Assembly (NCBI RefSeq): GCF_000498755.1
Contig: NZ_AXUS01000003.1
Coordinates: 109,101 to 173,100 of the forward strand
DNA length: 64,000 bases
Source: Clostridioides mangenotii TR
Lineage (GTDB): Bacteria; Bacillota; Clostridia; Peptostreptococcales; Peptostreptococcaceae
Direction: 5' to 3'
Part shown: positions 8,859 through 17,668 of the stretch, one piece after another
How positions within the stretch are numbered: the stretch's first letter is position 1
How the letters are laid out: every line of letters begins with the position of its first letter
Made by a program: the position numbers and the translations under genes
Notes under the pieces: generated by a model
Seen by the model: only the letters and a program-made list of their open reading frames with translations
Databases searched by the model: none
What the model was told of the DNA's origin: nothing

Positions 8859-10262
8859 CTATTTAAAAGCCTTTTCTATTTCTTTTGCTAATACTCCAAA
8901 TTCATCATCAAATATTGTCCTTACATCTAAAACGTATTTGTCGTCGTAAACTCTTGCAATTATATGTGAATCGCTAAGTCTAAGTCTTTTTTCTAGTTCA
9001 GATATACTTATAATCTTTGGACTTATTGTTATTACTCTACTCTTCATAGTTTCAAGCGGCATAGATCCCCCACCTACTTGTGAAAGACCATCTTCCATAG
9101 ATACATCTGCATCAATATTTGAGCTTTTAATTTTAGTGTATAAGATCTCTGCTCTCTCAGCTAGCTCCTCATATGAATAAAGCAACATTTTAAGTGTAGG
9201 AACATTTTCTATTGCTTTTTTCTCATCTAAATACATTCTAAGAGTAGCCTCTAGTGAACATATAGTTAATTTATCAACCCTTAAAGCTCTCGTCAGCTGA
9301 TTTTTTTTCATTTTTTCTATATACTCTTTTTTCCCAACTATTATACCTGCTTGCGGGCCGCCTAACATTTTATCACCACTAAACGTTACTATGTCCGCAC
9401 CATTTTTTAGTGAATCCATAACAGTTGGCTCATATGTCATTCCAAATTTTGATAAATCTATAAATACGCCACTTCCCAAGTCTTCTATTACTGGAAGTCT
9501 GTATTTTTTACCTAAGTCTGATAGTTCATCCACACCTACGCTTTCAGTAAATCCAAGCACCCTGTAGTTACTTGTGTGAACCTTCATAAGAACTTTTGTA
9601 TTTTCAGTTATAGCATCTTCGTAATCATTTAAATGAGTCTTATTAGTAGAACCTATCTCGACTAAATCCGCCCCACTTAAAGCCATAATACTTGGTATTC
9701 TAAAAGATCCTCCTACCTCAACAAGCTCTCCTCTAGATACTATAGCTTCTCCACCTTTTGCCATTGTACTTAAAACTAGTAAAACTGCAGCTGCATTGTT
9801 GTTGACAACTAGTACATCTTCAGCCCCAGTAAGTCTCTTAATTGTATCTGTAAGGTGAACATATCTAGAGCCCCTCTCCCCTTTGCCTAAATTGTACTCA
9901 AGATTGGAATATCTAGATGCCGCTGTCCATAATTCATCCTTTATTTCCTCGCTGAGCAAAGATCTTCCTAAATTAGTATGAAGAACTGTGCCTGTGGCAT
10001 TTATAACTTTTTTAAGAGATAAAGAGTATTTATTTTTTGCATTAACTAGTGAATTCTCAATTATTTCATCTAAATTTACCTTGTAAGATTCAACCTCTTC
10101 ATCTTTTAGCTTTAATATCTTTTGTCTGTTGTACTCAATACTTTCTCTAATAGACTCTAATATCAATGTCCTTGGGTAAGATTCTAAAAAATCTTCGAAT
10201 CTCTTATCACTTATTACTTCATCAACCGATGGCAACATTGCAAATAGATTTCTCTTGTCCAA
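8859..10262 (-). CDS. selA: L-seryl-tRNA(Sec) selenium transferase
   Basis: SelA (467 residues) is a PLP enzyme that converts Ser-tRNA(Sec) to Sec-tRNA(Sec) using selenophosphate from SelD. The PLP lysine lies in [13 protein letters not shown] (about K298). Other conserved stretches are [15 protein letters not shown] and YVHLTDT. The start is a TTG codon at 10260-10262 preceded by GGGAGTGGG at good spacing; no ATG fits better. The gene lies 24 bases after selD and 9 before selB in one transcription unit. The length is as usual for bacterial SelA. Confidence 0.96.
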   Translation of the reverse strand: MDKRNLFAMLPSVDEVISDKRFEDFLESYPRTLILESIRESIEYNRQKILKLKDEEVESYKVNLDEIIENSLVNAKNKYSLSLKKVINATGTVLHTNLGRSLLSEEIKDELWTAASRYSNLEYNLGKGERGSRYVHLTDTIKRLTGAEDVLVVNNNAAAVLLVLSTMAKGGEAIVSRGELVEVGGSFRIPSIMALSGADLVEIGSTNKTHLNDYEDAITENTKVLMKVHTSNYRVLGFTESVGVDELSDLGKKYRLPVIEDLGSGVFIDLSKFGMTYEPTVMDSLKNGADIVTFSGDKMLGGPQAGIIVGKKEYIEKMKKNQLTRALRVDKLTICSLEATLRMYLDEKKAIENVPTLKMLLYSYEELAERAEILYTKIKSSNIDADVSMEDGLSQVGGGSMPLETMKSRVITISPKIISISELEKRLRLSDSHIIARVYDDKYVLDVRTIFDDEFGVLAKEIEKAFK

Positions 10263-10286
10263 AATAATCCCACTCCCTGTACTTAT

Positions 10287-11338
10287 TTATATTATTTTAA
10301 TGTATTTATCTTCATCTTTTTTCTCTACTACTTGTCCTATAATCTTTGCTTCTAAAGAACCATTTTTCTTCATGTCTTCAGCTAGAGCTTCTGCTAAATC
10401 TGCTTTTACAGAAATCAGTAAACCTCCTGCAGTTTGTGGATCGTAGAATACATCCTTAACAGCTTCTTTTACATCCCCTGCTAACTCTACATCTTTAGAT
10501 GCGTAGTACATATTTTTGTACATTCCCTCTGGAATAATTCCCATCTCAGCCATATCAACTGCGCCATCTAATATGGGTACTTCTTTTGCATCTATTTCTA
10601 CAGTCACTTCAGATGCTTTTGCCATCTCAAGTGTGTGGCCTATAAGCCAAATCCCGTAATATCAGTAACAGAATTTACTTCAAAGTTCTCAAAACTCATT
10701 GCTGCATACTTATTAAGATGAATCATAACTTTGATAACTTCATCAAATATCTCTTGAGACACCATTCCCTCTTTCATAGCAGTATTTAAAATTCCTACTC
10801 CTACTGGCTTTGTCAAAATCAATTTGTCTCCTGGTTTTGCACCCGAGTTTGCAAGCACCTTGTCTGGATGTACTGTACCCGATACAGAAAGCCCGTACTT
10901 CGGCTCTTTATCGTCTACTGTATGCCCCCCAACTAAAAGTGCTCCACTCTCTTTAACCTTGTCAAAACCGCCTTTAAGAATCTCAGCTAGTACATCCATG
11001 TCATGACATGCTGGAAAGCATACTATATTCATAGCCACCAAAGGTTTTCCTCCCATAGCATAAACATCTGAAAGTGAATTCGATGCAGCTATCTGTCCAA
11101 ATATATACGGATCATCCACCATCGGTGTAAAAAAGTCTAAAGTCTGTATTAAAGCTGTTTCATCGTTTAATTTATATACGGCAGCATCGTCTGCTGTTTC
11201 TAATCCTACTATTAAATTTTCTGTATTTTCATTCTTTGGAAGCTGAGATAACACTGATGCCAGAACTTCTGGACCAATTTTAGCGGCTCAACCTCCTGCT
11301 TTTGTCATATCTGTAAGTTTTTTAAATTCTTTTCCCAT
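10287..11338 (-). CDS. selD: Selenide, water dikinase; Sec-containing and frameshifted in this sequence
   Basis: SelD makes selenophosphate from selenide and ATP for SelA. The start is ATG 11338 behind AGGAGGT. Codon 17 is an in-frame TGA at 11288-11290 within KAGGUAAKIG, exactly the catalytic Cys/Sec position of SelD, so the enzyme is itself a selenoprotein. The frame continues through [13 protein letters not shown] and VGGHTVDD to VTDITGFGL, where a TAG stops it at 10640-10642. The next frame picks up the expected [11 protein letters not shown] at once. Adding one A at TTATAGG (about 10643) restores a continuous 350-residue protein, the normal length. I treat this as one gene with a one-base deletion that may be a sequence error. 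Confidence 0.93.
11288..11290 (-). other. In-frame UGA selenocysteine codon of selD
   Basis: TGA at codon 17 is preceded by GCAGGAGGT and followed by a short hairpin, CCAGA-AGT-TCTGG, beginning about 17 bases downstream. That is where bacterial SECIS elements lie. The reading frame stays coding on both sides, and the residue aligns with the catalytic Cys/Sec of SelD. All Sec-decoding genes are present in the window. Confidence 0.9.
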
Positions 11339-11436
11339 GATTCTACCTCCTGTTACATACTTCTACATATTAATAATAACATACTACAATTCTATTAAAA
11401 ATACTTATTATTATGTTGTTTAAATTAATTGGGTAT

Positions 11437-12144
11437 TTAATTAACACTTATCATCTCTTTTATATTGTCATACTTTTTATCTCCTATTCCATTAACATTT
11501 TTTATATCTTCTATTGAATTAAATTTTCCATTTTCTTCTCTGTACTGAATTGTTTTATTCGCTGTAGCCTCACCTATTCCCGGAAGTGTATCTAGGTCTT
11601 TTAATTCCGCTGTATTTATATTAACTTTTCCAGAGCTATTTGATTCACTTTCGCCATTATTTGTACCAGCTCCAATGCTATTTTCCCCTTTGTTGTCTGC
11701 TGAAGCAATTTCATCATCCTCCACATCAATTACTTCCCCTATTCTCGGGACTATATAATGTTTTTCATCTTCTAACTTAGATGCCATATTCACTCTGTTT
11801 AAATCAGCTTTCTCCGTAGTCCCTCCAAGCATTTGCACTGCATCAAACAACCTTTTATTAGAATTTATTGTCACAATACCCGGCTTTTGAACTGCTCCAC
11901 TTATGTACACTGTAATCTTGCCATCCTTTTCTTTTTTATCTGCTTCCTCATTTAGCTTATTAAGGTTATTATCTGCTTCCTCAGTCTTATTTACTTTATT
12001 GGAATCGTTTTTCTTGCTTACATCTTCATTTTTACTTACTACATAAACATCATTTCCAAATCCAGTACCTAGTTTTATTAGTATAATAAGACAAAATACT
12101 AAAATTAACAAAGAGATTATCAAAATTCTTTTCTTTTTTTTCAC
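11437..12144 (-). CDS. comEA: ComEA-like membrane-anchored helix-hairpin-helix DNA-binding protein
   Basis: The 235-residue protein has an N-terminal helix (about residues 6-25) that holds it outside the membrane, then a charged linker. A SLBB-type domain (ITVYISGAVQKPGIVTI to the YIVPRIGEVI region) follows, and two C-terminal helix-hairpin-helix motifs are visible in LDTLPGIGEATANKTIQYRE and NVNGIGDKKYDNIKE. ComEA binds incoming double-stranded DNA during natural transformation. AAGGGAG sits eight bases before the GTG at 12144, so I prefer that start to the GTG at 12153. No comEC/comF lies nearby, so competence itself cannot be inferred. The divergent neighbour is the D,D-carboxypeptidase. 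Confidence 0.9.
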   Translation of the reverse strand: MKKKKRILIISLLILVFCLIILIKLGTGFGNDVYVVSKNEDVSKKNDSNKVNKTEEADNNLNKLNEEADKKEKDGKITVYISGAVQKPGIVTINSNKRLFDAVQMLGGTTEKADLNRVNMASKLEDEKHYIVPRIGEVIDVEDDEIASADNKGENSIGAGTNNGESESNSSGKVNINTAELKDLDTLPGIGEATANKTIQYREENGKFNSIEDIKNVNGIGDKKYDNIKEMISVN

Positions 12145-12161
12145 ATATACCACTCCCTTAT

Positions 12162-12190
12162 TTCAATTATTACCATATTTATGCTATACT
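12162..12190 (+). promoter_or_regulatory. Probable extended -10 promoter of the D,D-carboxypeptidase gene
   Basis: TGCTATACT at 12182-12190 is an extended -10 element, with a poor -35 (TTCAAT at 12162-12167) at 17-base spacing. The gene's TTTGGAGG and ATG follow within 32 bases. Confidence 0.5.
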
Positions 12191-12221
12191 AAAATATGAA
12201 TTTATAATTTGGAGGTTAAAA

Positions 12222-13580
12222 ATGAAAAGGATATTTTCACTTTTATTAGTCGGTTTTCTAACAATAGCACCTATCACAGGAATGACTAATATATCTTACG
12301 CAATTAATAATGACGGAAATAGCACTACTCAGACAACTAATAACATTAATACGATTAAAGGGACTCTTAATGAAAACAACACTTCGAAACAAGTAAACAG
12401 CAATCCAAATTCGCTACCATTACAAGCGAAGTACGCAGTTCTTCTAGACTACGAAACTGGTAAAACTTTATATAGCAAAAATGGGAATAAAAAGCTTTAT
12501 CCAGCTTCTACAACTAAAATGTGGACAGCCTACATGGTCTTAAAAAATGTTGACGATCTAAACGATGTAATAAAGATTGAAGACTTACCAACCATTGACG
12601 GTTCAAGTATGTACCTAAAAGAAGGAGAATCTTTTACAGTAAAACAACTTTTAGATGCTTTACTTGTTCATTCTTCAAACGATGCAGCATTTGTACTTGC
12701 AAGATATACAGGTAAAGGAGATGTAAATAAATTTGTAGATATGATGAATACAGAAGCCAGATCAATTGGTGCCAAAAATTCTCATTTTACAAATCCACAC
12801 GGACTTCCTGATCCAAACCACTACACTACAGCCCACGATATGGCTGTAATGGCTAGAAAAGCAATGAGCAACACTGTATTTAGAGAAATAGTGAAAACTA
12901 CATACATTAAGTTTGATGCTACAGAAGCGTATCCTTATGAAAGACATTTTTCAAATACTAATCAACTTTTAACTTCTAATAATAAAATGCTCTATAAAGG
13001 TAAAGAAGTAAATATAAAATACGATATCGTGGATGGTATAAAGACAGGTTTTACAGACGCTGCTGGTAAATGCTTACTGTCTAGTGCTGTAAAAGATGAC
13101 AGAAGAGTTATATCTGCGGTATTTAACTCTACTAATGATGGACTTTACTTAGATTCAAGAGAACTTTTAGACTATGGATTTGATAATTTCTATTCAGCTA
13201 CTGTGCTAGACAAAGATGATTATGTAAAAACTAAAAAAGTAATGTTTACTAAACAAAAAGAATTAATTTATAAACCTAAGTTCAGCTACAAGCTTACACT
13301 GAGAAACGACGAGCAGAAGAAAGACTATACAATTAAGTCTAATTTAGACAAAATAGATCTTCCAATTAAAAAAGGCGATAAAGTAGGAACATTAGATGTA
13401 TACAACGGTAGCGAAAAGGACAAGACAATCGATCTTATCGCACAAAACGATTTAAATAGTTCTTTTGCATTTATAACAGAGAATACACTTGCATTAAACA
13501 TATGTAAAGGTATTTTAGGACTTGCAGTAATCATTATAGTAGTAAAAATCGGATTTAAAATTAAGAAAAAGAAAAAATAA
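12222..13580 (+). CDS. dacF: Serine-type D-Ala-D-Ala carboxypeptidase (peptidase S11, PBP5/DacF-like)
   Basis: A 452-residue penicillin-binding protein that trims the terminal D-Ala of peptidoglycan stem peptides outside the cell. It has a signal sequence (about residues 1-27), then the three active-site motifs: S-x-x-K in YPASTTKMW, S-x-N in LVHSSNDAAF, and K-T-G in VDGIKTGFTDAAGK. A beta-rich PBP5 C-terminal domain follows. The protein ends in a hydrophobic helix and a KKKKK tail (about residues 426-452), which anchors it in the membrane. The ribosome site is TTTGGAGG. The symbol dacF is by family; dacA or dacB would also be defensible. Confidence 0.92.
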   Translation: MKRIFSLLLVGFLTIAPITGMTNISYAINNDGNSTTQTTNNINTIKGTLNENNTSKQVNSNPNSLPLQAKYAVLLDYETGKTLYSKNGNKKLYPASTTKMWTAYMVLKNVDDLNDVIKIEDLPTIDGSSMYLKEGESFTVKQLLDALLVHSSNDAAFVLARYTGKGDVNKFVDMMNTEARSIGAKNSHFTNPHGLPDPNHYTTAHDMAVMARKAMSNTVFREIVKTTYIKFDATEAYPYERHFSNTNQLLTSNNKMLYKGKEVNIKYDIVDGIKTGFTDAAGKCLLSSAVKDDRRVISAVFNSTNDGLYLDSRELLDYGFDNFYSATVLDKDDYVKTKKVMFTKQKELIYKPKFSYKLTLRNDEQKKDYTIKSNLDKIDLPIKKGDKVGTLDVYNGSEKDKTIDLIAQNDLNSSFAFITENTLALNICKGILGLAVIIIVVKIGFKIKKKKK

Positions 13581-13595
13581 TTAAAATACAAATTA

Positions 13596-13649
13596 AAAAA
13601 ACCTACAGACAATTAGGAGCTACTTCTCCATAAGTTCTGTAGGTTTTTT
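13596..13649. terminator. Bidirectional terminator between dacF and the DUF2325 gene
   Basis: A 14-bp perfect stem (13596-13609 with 13636-13649) has a core CCTACAGA/TCTGTAGG, an A run on the left foot and a T run on the right foot. It can stop transcription from both convergent genes. The same core stem recurs at 18183-18229 and 18664-18707. Confidence 0.88.
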
Positions 13650-13673
13650 CTATGTAATTACTTTTCCGTCCGA

Positions 13674-14000
13674 TTAATCAACATCAATATTGTAAATACA
13701 GTTATCACAATTTCCTAGACATTCATTCACTTTATTTAAACACTCAGTAAATGCAACTTTGCTGCTATTTTTATGTCTAACAATTGGTATATCTTGTTTT
13801 TTAGCTTTACTCTCTACTATTCTGCACATCTTATGTGAGACTGTTGAGGTCAATATAACTACTGCATCTGGATTTCCGATAGACTTGCTTAATTTAGATG
13901 ATGCAGTTGTATAAACTTTAGTTTTAAAGCCATTTTTTTTGCCCAACTGCATGTAGTCCCTCTCCATTCTTTCATGTCCACCGATTACTAATAAGTTCAT
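13674..14000 (-). CDS. DUF2325 domain protein
   Basis: A 108-residue soluble protein with the Rossmann-like start MNLLVIGGHERMERDY and the later VVILTSTVSHKMCRIVESKAKK typical of DUF2325 (PF10087). The C-terminal tail has a Cys pattern, ECLGNCDNC, that could bind a metal or be redox-active. An upstream ATG at 14024 is in frame, but GGAGG lies just before the ATG at 14000, so that is the start. The function of the family is not known. A Fur-box-like site lies 38 bases upstream, which suggests iron-dependent expression. Confidence 0.82.
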   Translation of the reverse strand: MNLLVIGGHERMERDYMQLGKKNGFKTKVYTTASSKLSKSIGNPDAVVILTSTVSHKMCRIVESKAKKQDIPIVRHKNSSKVAFTECLNKVNECLGNCDNCIYNIDVD

Positions 14001-14037
14001 ATTATCTCCTCCATTTATTATCATTACTACTCAATAT

Positions 14038-14052
14038 TGATATTCATTATCA
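14038..14052 (-). promoter_or_regulatory. Fur-box-like operator upstream of the DUF2325 gene
   Basis: TGATATT-C-ATTATCA matches the 7-1-7 Fur consensus TGATAAT-N-ATTATCA with a single mismatch. It lies 38 bases upstream of the DUF2325 start codon, in the promoter region. The surrounding AT richness lowers certainty. Confidence 0.55.
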
Positions 14053-14122
14053 TTAGATAATATGATATACCTATTTGGGTTATTTGTCAACTGCATATAT
14101 TATTTTTACATAAATTTAAAGA

Positions 14123-14164
14123 ACCAACTACAATTGTTGCGTTACAGCATTAATTGTAGTTGGT
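14123..14164 (-). terminator. Hairpin downstream of argH
   Basis: A 13-bp perfect inverted repeat (ACCAACTACAATT at 14123-14135, AATTGTAGTTGGT at 14152-14164) lies 96 bases past the argH stop. The T tract on the minus strand is interrupted (TTCTTTAAATTT), so it is a likely but not classical terminator. Confidence 0.6.
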
Positions 14165-14259
14165 CCTAATTTAATTTTTTATTTGTAGATCTCAAAATAT
14201 ATAAAAACTAAATTACTTCTTATTATATCAATATCACTTTTAAATTAATTAGAGTATTC

Positions 14260-15576
14260 TTATCGTAGATTTTTCTTTATACCTTTATTTAAAATACTTT
14301 CGTAATCGATAAAGTCGTATATATCCTCTTTAAAAGCATCAGAGAATTTTCTAAGCTCTTCTAAAGTTAGTTCTTCTATGGACTTATTGTTATCTTCACA
14401 GTAGATTACTATATTTCCTACAATTCCATGAGCATCTCTAAATGCAACATTGTTTTTTACTAAGTAATCTGCAACTTCTGTAGCATTTAAGAAACCTTTT
14501 TTAACAGCTTGTTTCATATTCTCTACATTTACTCTTAATGTAGCGATCATTCTCTCCATTATTTGAAGGCACATCTCAAGTGTATGAACACTATCAAAGA
14601 ATCCTTCCTTATCTTCTTGCATATCTTTATTGTAAGTTAGAGGAAGACCCTTCATTACAGTTAAAAGGCTAAATAGATTTCCATATACTCTTCCCGATTT
14701 TCCTCTAATTAGCTCTGCTCCATCTGGATTTTTCTTTTGCGGCATAATACTGCTACCTGTAGAATATAAGTCGTCAAGCTCTACAAATTTAAATTCCTGA
14801 GAACTCCAAAGAATAAGCTCTTCACTAAGTCTACTTAAGTGCATCATTATTATTGAAAAGTCGCTCATAAGCTCAAGTAAGTAATCTCTATCACTTACTC
14901 CGTCCATAAAATTATTTACAGGCTTTTTAAATCCTAACTTTCCACAAGTTATATTTCTGTCGATTTCGTGTGTTGTACCTGCTAGAGCTCCACACCCTAG
15001 AGGAGATTCGTCAAGTATCTCTAGAGCGTTTTTAAGTCTCTTTTCATCTCTATCAAGCATACTATAATACGCAAGTAGATGGTGTTTAAAGGTTACAACT
15101 TGGGCTCTTTGAAGATGAGTATATCCTGGCATAATTACAGAATTATTTTCAGCAACCACTTTAAGAGTTTCTTTTAAGTTTGCAACTAGTTCTATAAGAC
15201 CAATCGATTTTTCTTTTGCAAATAATCTCATATCAACTGCAACTTGATCATTTCGGCTTCTTCCTGTATGCAGTTTCTTTCCAACTTCACCAATTCTTTC
15301 AATTAAGTTTATTTCTATAAAACTATGTATATCTTCATAATTCCCTTCTAAGAGAAGTTTTCCATCTTCAATATCATTTAATATACTACATAATCCATTA
15401 GTTATCGCTTTAGCCTCTTCTTCTGTAAGCAAGCCACATTGCTGCTGCATATATACATGAGCTAAACTGCCCTCTATATCTTTTTGATAAAGTACGCAGT
15501 CGTAGCCAAATGATTTATTAAACTCCTCCATCAGCTTGTTTTCTTCTTTTCTAAAACGTCCACCCCATAATTTCAC
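14260..15576 (-). CDS. argH: Argininosuccinate lyase
   Basis: The 438-residue enzyme cleaves argininosuccinate to arginine and fumarate in the cytoplasm. It belongs to the fumarase/aspartase superfamily; the signature loop GSSIMPQKKNPDGAELIRGK, the N-terminal LWGGRF, HTGRSRNDQVA and PGYTHLQRAQ are all present. GAGGTG lies six bases before the GTG at 15576, which I take as the start rather than the GTG at 15585. No argG or other arg gene is adjacent. It follows a HAD phosphatase by about 20 bases, so the two are probably co-transcribed. Confidence 0.96.
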   Translation of the reverse strand: MKLWGGRFRKEENKLMEEFNKSFGYDCVLYQKDIEGSLAHVYMQQQCGLLTEEEAKAITNGLCSILNDIEDGKLLLEGNYEDIHSFIEINLIERIGEVGKKLHTGRSRNDQVAVDMRLFAKEKSIGLIELVANLKETLKVVAENNSVIMPGYTHLQRAQVVTFKHHLLAYYSMLDRDEKRLKNALEILDESPLGCGALAGTTHEIDRNITCGKLGFKKPVNNFMDGVSDRDYLLELMSDFSIIMMHLSRLSEELILWSSQEFKFVELDDLYSTGSSIMPQKKNPDGAELIRGKSGRVYGNLFSLLTVMKGLPLTYNKDMQEDKEGFFDSVHTLEMCLQIMERMIATLRVNVENMKQAVKKGFLNATEVADYLVKNNVAFRDAHGIVGNIVIYCEDNNKSIEELTLEELRKFSDAFKEDIYDFIDYESILNKGIKKNLR

Positions 15577-15598
15577 TCTATTCACCTCATATTAAAAA

Positions 15599-16444
15599 TT
15601 ATTTTATATTTGTAGCTAAGTCACCAACTTCATCAGTATACATAAACTTAAAAATCGCGTTCGCGAATCCACTCTCTTCGTTAGTATCAGTAACGTAATC
15701 AGCACTCTCTTTTATATCGTCATTTGAGTTGCCCATTGCAACTCCAAGCCCTGCGTACTCCAACATCTCTATATCATTGTAGTTATCGCCAAAAGCCATT
15801 ATTTCACTTCTATCTATGTTTAAATGCTCGCATAACATTTTTATAGCTTGTCCTTTATCTACACCTTCACTCATTATCTCTATATTATTTTCCCAAGAAG
15901 ATGTTATCTTTAGACCTTCTATTTTCTCTAATTCTTCCTTTATAACTGGCAAAATAGATGTATTGTTTTCTTCAATAATAGTAAATTTCAATATATCGTT
16001 GTTTAGTATAGAATCTTTTAAATCGTCTTCTATTACGACTTTGGTTTGAGTTTTCATAAACTCATTTATTTTATAGTATTTACTGTCTTTATTATCTGAT
16101 TCTTTACAGAATAACAGATCTTCATGTTGACACTGGTAGTATACATTATATTTCTCCAATACCTCTACTGCCTTTAGACATAATTCTGTGTCTATCTTAT
16201 TTGAATATATAAGTGTACCATTTGATGATTTTATCAACGAACCATTACATGCAATAATAGGTATATCCATATTTAGATACTCTATATGTTGCTTAGCAGA
16301 ATCGTACATCCTACCTGATGCCAAAGCTACACTAACTCCGTTTTCTATAGCAAAATCAATTGCCTCTCTATTTTTTGGGGTCATTTCTTGCTCTCTATTT
16401 AATAAAGTTCCATCCATATCAGTCACAATTAGTTTATATTGCAT
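15599..16444 (-). CDS. Cof-type HAD-superfamily sugar-phosphatase
   Basis: A 281-residue cytoplasmic hydrolase. HAD motif I is VTDMDGTLLN (nucleophile Asp), motif II is ALASGR, the motif III lysine lies near GVDKGQAIK, and motif IV is MAFGDNYNDIEML. The C2-type cap between motifs II and III and the GVAMGNSNDDIKESADYVT ending place it in the Cof/YidA group. These act on phosphosugars or flavin-type phosphates; the substrate cannot be told from sequence. It lies directly upstream of argH on the same strand, without an evident functional link. Confidence 0.9.
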   Translation of the reverse strand: MQYKLIVTDMDGTLLNREQEMTPKNREAIDFAIENGVSVALASGRMYDSAKQHIEYLNMDIPIIACNGSLIKSSNGTLIYSNKIDTELCLKAVEVLEKYNVYYQCQHEDLLFCKESDNKDSKYYKINEFMKTQTKVVIEDDLKDSILNNDILKFTIIEENNTSILPVIKEELEKIEGLKITSSWENNIEIMSEGVDKGQAIKMLCEHLNIDRSEIMAFGDNYNDIEMLEYAGLGVAMGNSNDDIKESADYVTDTNEESGFANAIFKFMYTDEVGDLATNIK

Positions 16445-16591
16445 ATTTTAAATTCACAACCTTTGCCTATATTGTATAAATGTTTATAATGTTTTACCCT
16501 ATTTAAATTATAACATAATTTTTGCAATATCAATTGTAATAACTTTTATTATATAAACTCTGCAAAAATATTTACTTTTATCATTAGCCTA

Positions 16592-16620
16592 TTGACAATT
16601 TTATGTATTATACTTATTAT
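16592..16620 (+). promoter_or_regulatory. Sigma-A promoter of the tetR-type regulator
   Basis: A perfect -35 TTGACA (16592-16597) and -10 TATTAT (16615-16620) are separated by 17 bases. The start codon follows at 16680. The palindrome at 16620-16659 begins on the last base of the -10 element. Confidence 0.75.
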
Positions 16621-16659
16621 ATGAATATATATTAAAAATATTCGTATGATATATTCATA
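16620..16659 (+). promoter_or_regulatory. Palindromic operator, probably bound by the downstream TetR-family protein
   Basis: An 11-bp perfect inverted repeat, TATGAATATAT (16620-16630) and ATATATTCATA (16649-16659), encloses a further partial half-site AATATTCGTAT. It covers the expected transcription start and lies 20 bases before the regulator's ATG, the typical place for autorepression. Confidence 0.65.
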
Positions 16660-16679
16660 AGATAGGATAGGAGTAAATT

Positions 16680-17273
16680 ATGGCCAGAGGTGTAAAAGTA
16701 TTTACAACTGAAGATAAAAATAAAATTAGAAGAAATTTAATAGATATTTGCAAAGAACTTTGGGTGTCACAAGGATATAAGGAAACGAGTATAAAAGAGT
16801 TGGCTTCTCGTGCTGGTATTTCTACAGGTGCATTTTACAGCCTGTACACTTCAAAAGAAGACCTCTTTTTCGAAACACTTAGCGAAGTACAGACTACAGC
16901 AAATAAAAATTTCATTGATGCAATATCACTAAACTCCACCAAACAAGGTTTCTTGATTGCAGTCAATGAACTCTACTTTGAATACGAAAGTAAGCCATTT
17001 TTATACAATACAAAGACTCCTGACTTCCTAGCCCTGTATAAGAAATTTTCAGAAGAAAAAATTAAGACACTTGAATCGTACAATGCTGATCTTTTCTGTA
17101 AATCTATACAAAAAGCGAATTTAAAACTTAAAGTCGATGAAGATATAGCTTTTTCTGTATTTTCACTTTTATTTTCTACTATAGCATCTAAAGGCGACTT
17201 ATCGAGTTCTTGTGATTACAATGGAGCATTTCAATTTATACTTAATAAAGTGGTAGATGATATTTTTGAGTAA
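16680..17273 (+). CDS. TetR/AcrR-family transcriptional regulator
   Basis: A 197-residue repressor-type protein. The N-terminal helix-turn-helix is clear: YKETSIKELASRAGISTGAFYSLYTSKEDLFFETL (about residues 34-68). The C-terminal ligand-binding half is divergent, as usual. It has a consensus promoter, a palindrome over its transcription start, and TAGGAG before the ATG. There is no terminator between it and the small membrane-protein genes that follow in the same direction, so it probably controls them and itself. The ligand is unknown. Confidence 0.9.
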   Translation: MARGVKVFTTEDKNKIRRNLIDICKELWVSQGYKETSIKELASRAGISTGAFYSLYTSKEDLFFETLSEVQTTANKNFIDAISLNSTKQGFLIAVNELYFEYESKPFLYNTKTPDFLALYKKFSEEKIKTLESYNADLFCKSIQKANLKLKVDEDIAFSVFSLLFSTIASKGDLSSSCDYNGAFQFILNKVVDDIFE

Positions 17274-17278
17274 AGTGA

Positions 17279-17368
17279 AAAATTGGCGCCATAGTTTGTA
17301 TATCATTCTATGTTTCGAGTACATATGGCGCTAGTGAATATTTTTGCAAGTATGCTATGTCTAATTAG
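17279..17368 (+). pseudogene. 3' remnant of a type-B mini-protein gene
   Basis: Immediately after the TetR stop, 30 in-frame codons starting KIGAIVCISF and ending MSN-stop match the end of the intact type-B gene at 17669-17905 in both DNA and protein (KIGAIVCISF, then LSN-stop). The middle has diverged and the 5' two-thirds of the gene is missing. There is no start codon. This is evidence that the array once held a third B copy, lost by recombination or deletion next to tetR. Confidence 0.75.
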
Positions 17369-17388
17369 AATATAAAGGAGATAAGAAA

Positions 17389-17622
17389 ATGTTTAAAAAT
17401 ATAATTAAGGTTCTTGATACTACAAATAAAAAAATAAATGATTTTGGCATACAAATAACATTACCAAAACCATCTAAACGATCTTTTAAGGTCACTGCTG
17501 TTACAAATGGAACTATTGGTTCTGGACTTATTATTTTCGGAGTTTTATCTTCAAGCAAATGGGCAATTGTTCTAGGTGCACTTGGAGTTTTATGGGCTAT
17601 CTGCATTGTTACATTTGACTAA
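17389..17622 (+). CDS. Small two-helix membrane protein, type A copy 1 (unknown)
   Basis: I do not recognise this 77-residue protein. It begins with a charged, possibly amphipathic segment (MFKNIIKVLDTTNKK), then a conserved LPKPSK motif near residue 27, and two hydrophobic helices (about 37-54 and 57-75) joined by a very short SSSK turn. AAGGAG precedes the ATG. It is paired with the type-B gene 46 bases downstream and is about 60-65% identical to the second A copy at 17924. A role as a bacteriocin-like, holin-like or toxin peptide is possible but not shown. Confidence 0.75.
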   Translation: MFKNIIKVLDTTNKKINDFGIQITLPKPSKRSFKVTAVTNGTIGSGLIIFGVLSSSKWAIVLGALGVLWAICIVTFD

Positions 17623-17668
17623 TAATAATTTAATTAATACAATTTATCACTAAAATCGGGGGCTAAAA

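Noticed and set aside
10637-10650. Programmed ribosomal frameshift in selD
   Set aside because: No heptameric slippery sequence or supporting structure is seen. A single missing A explains it more simply.
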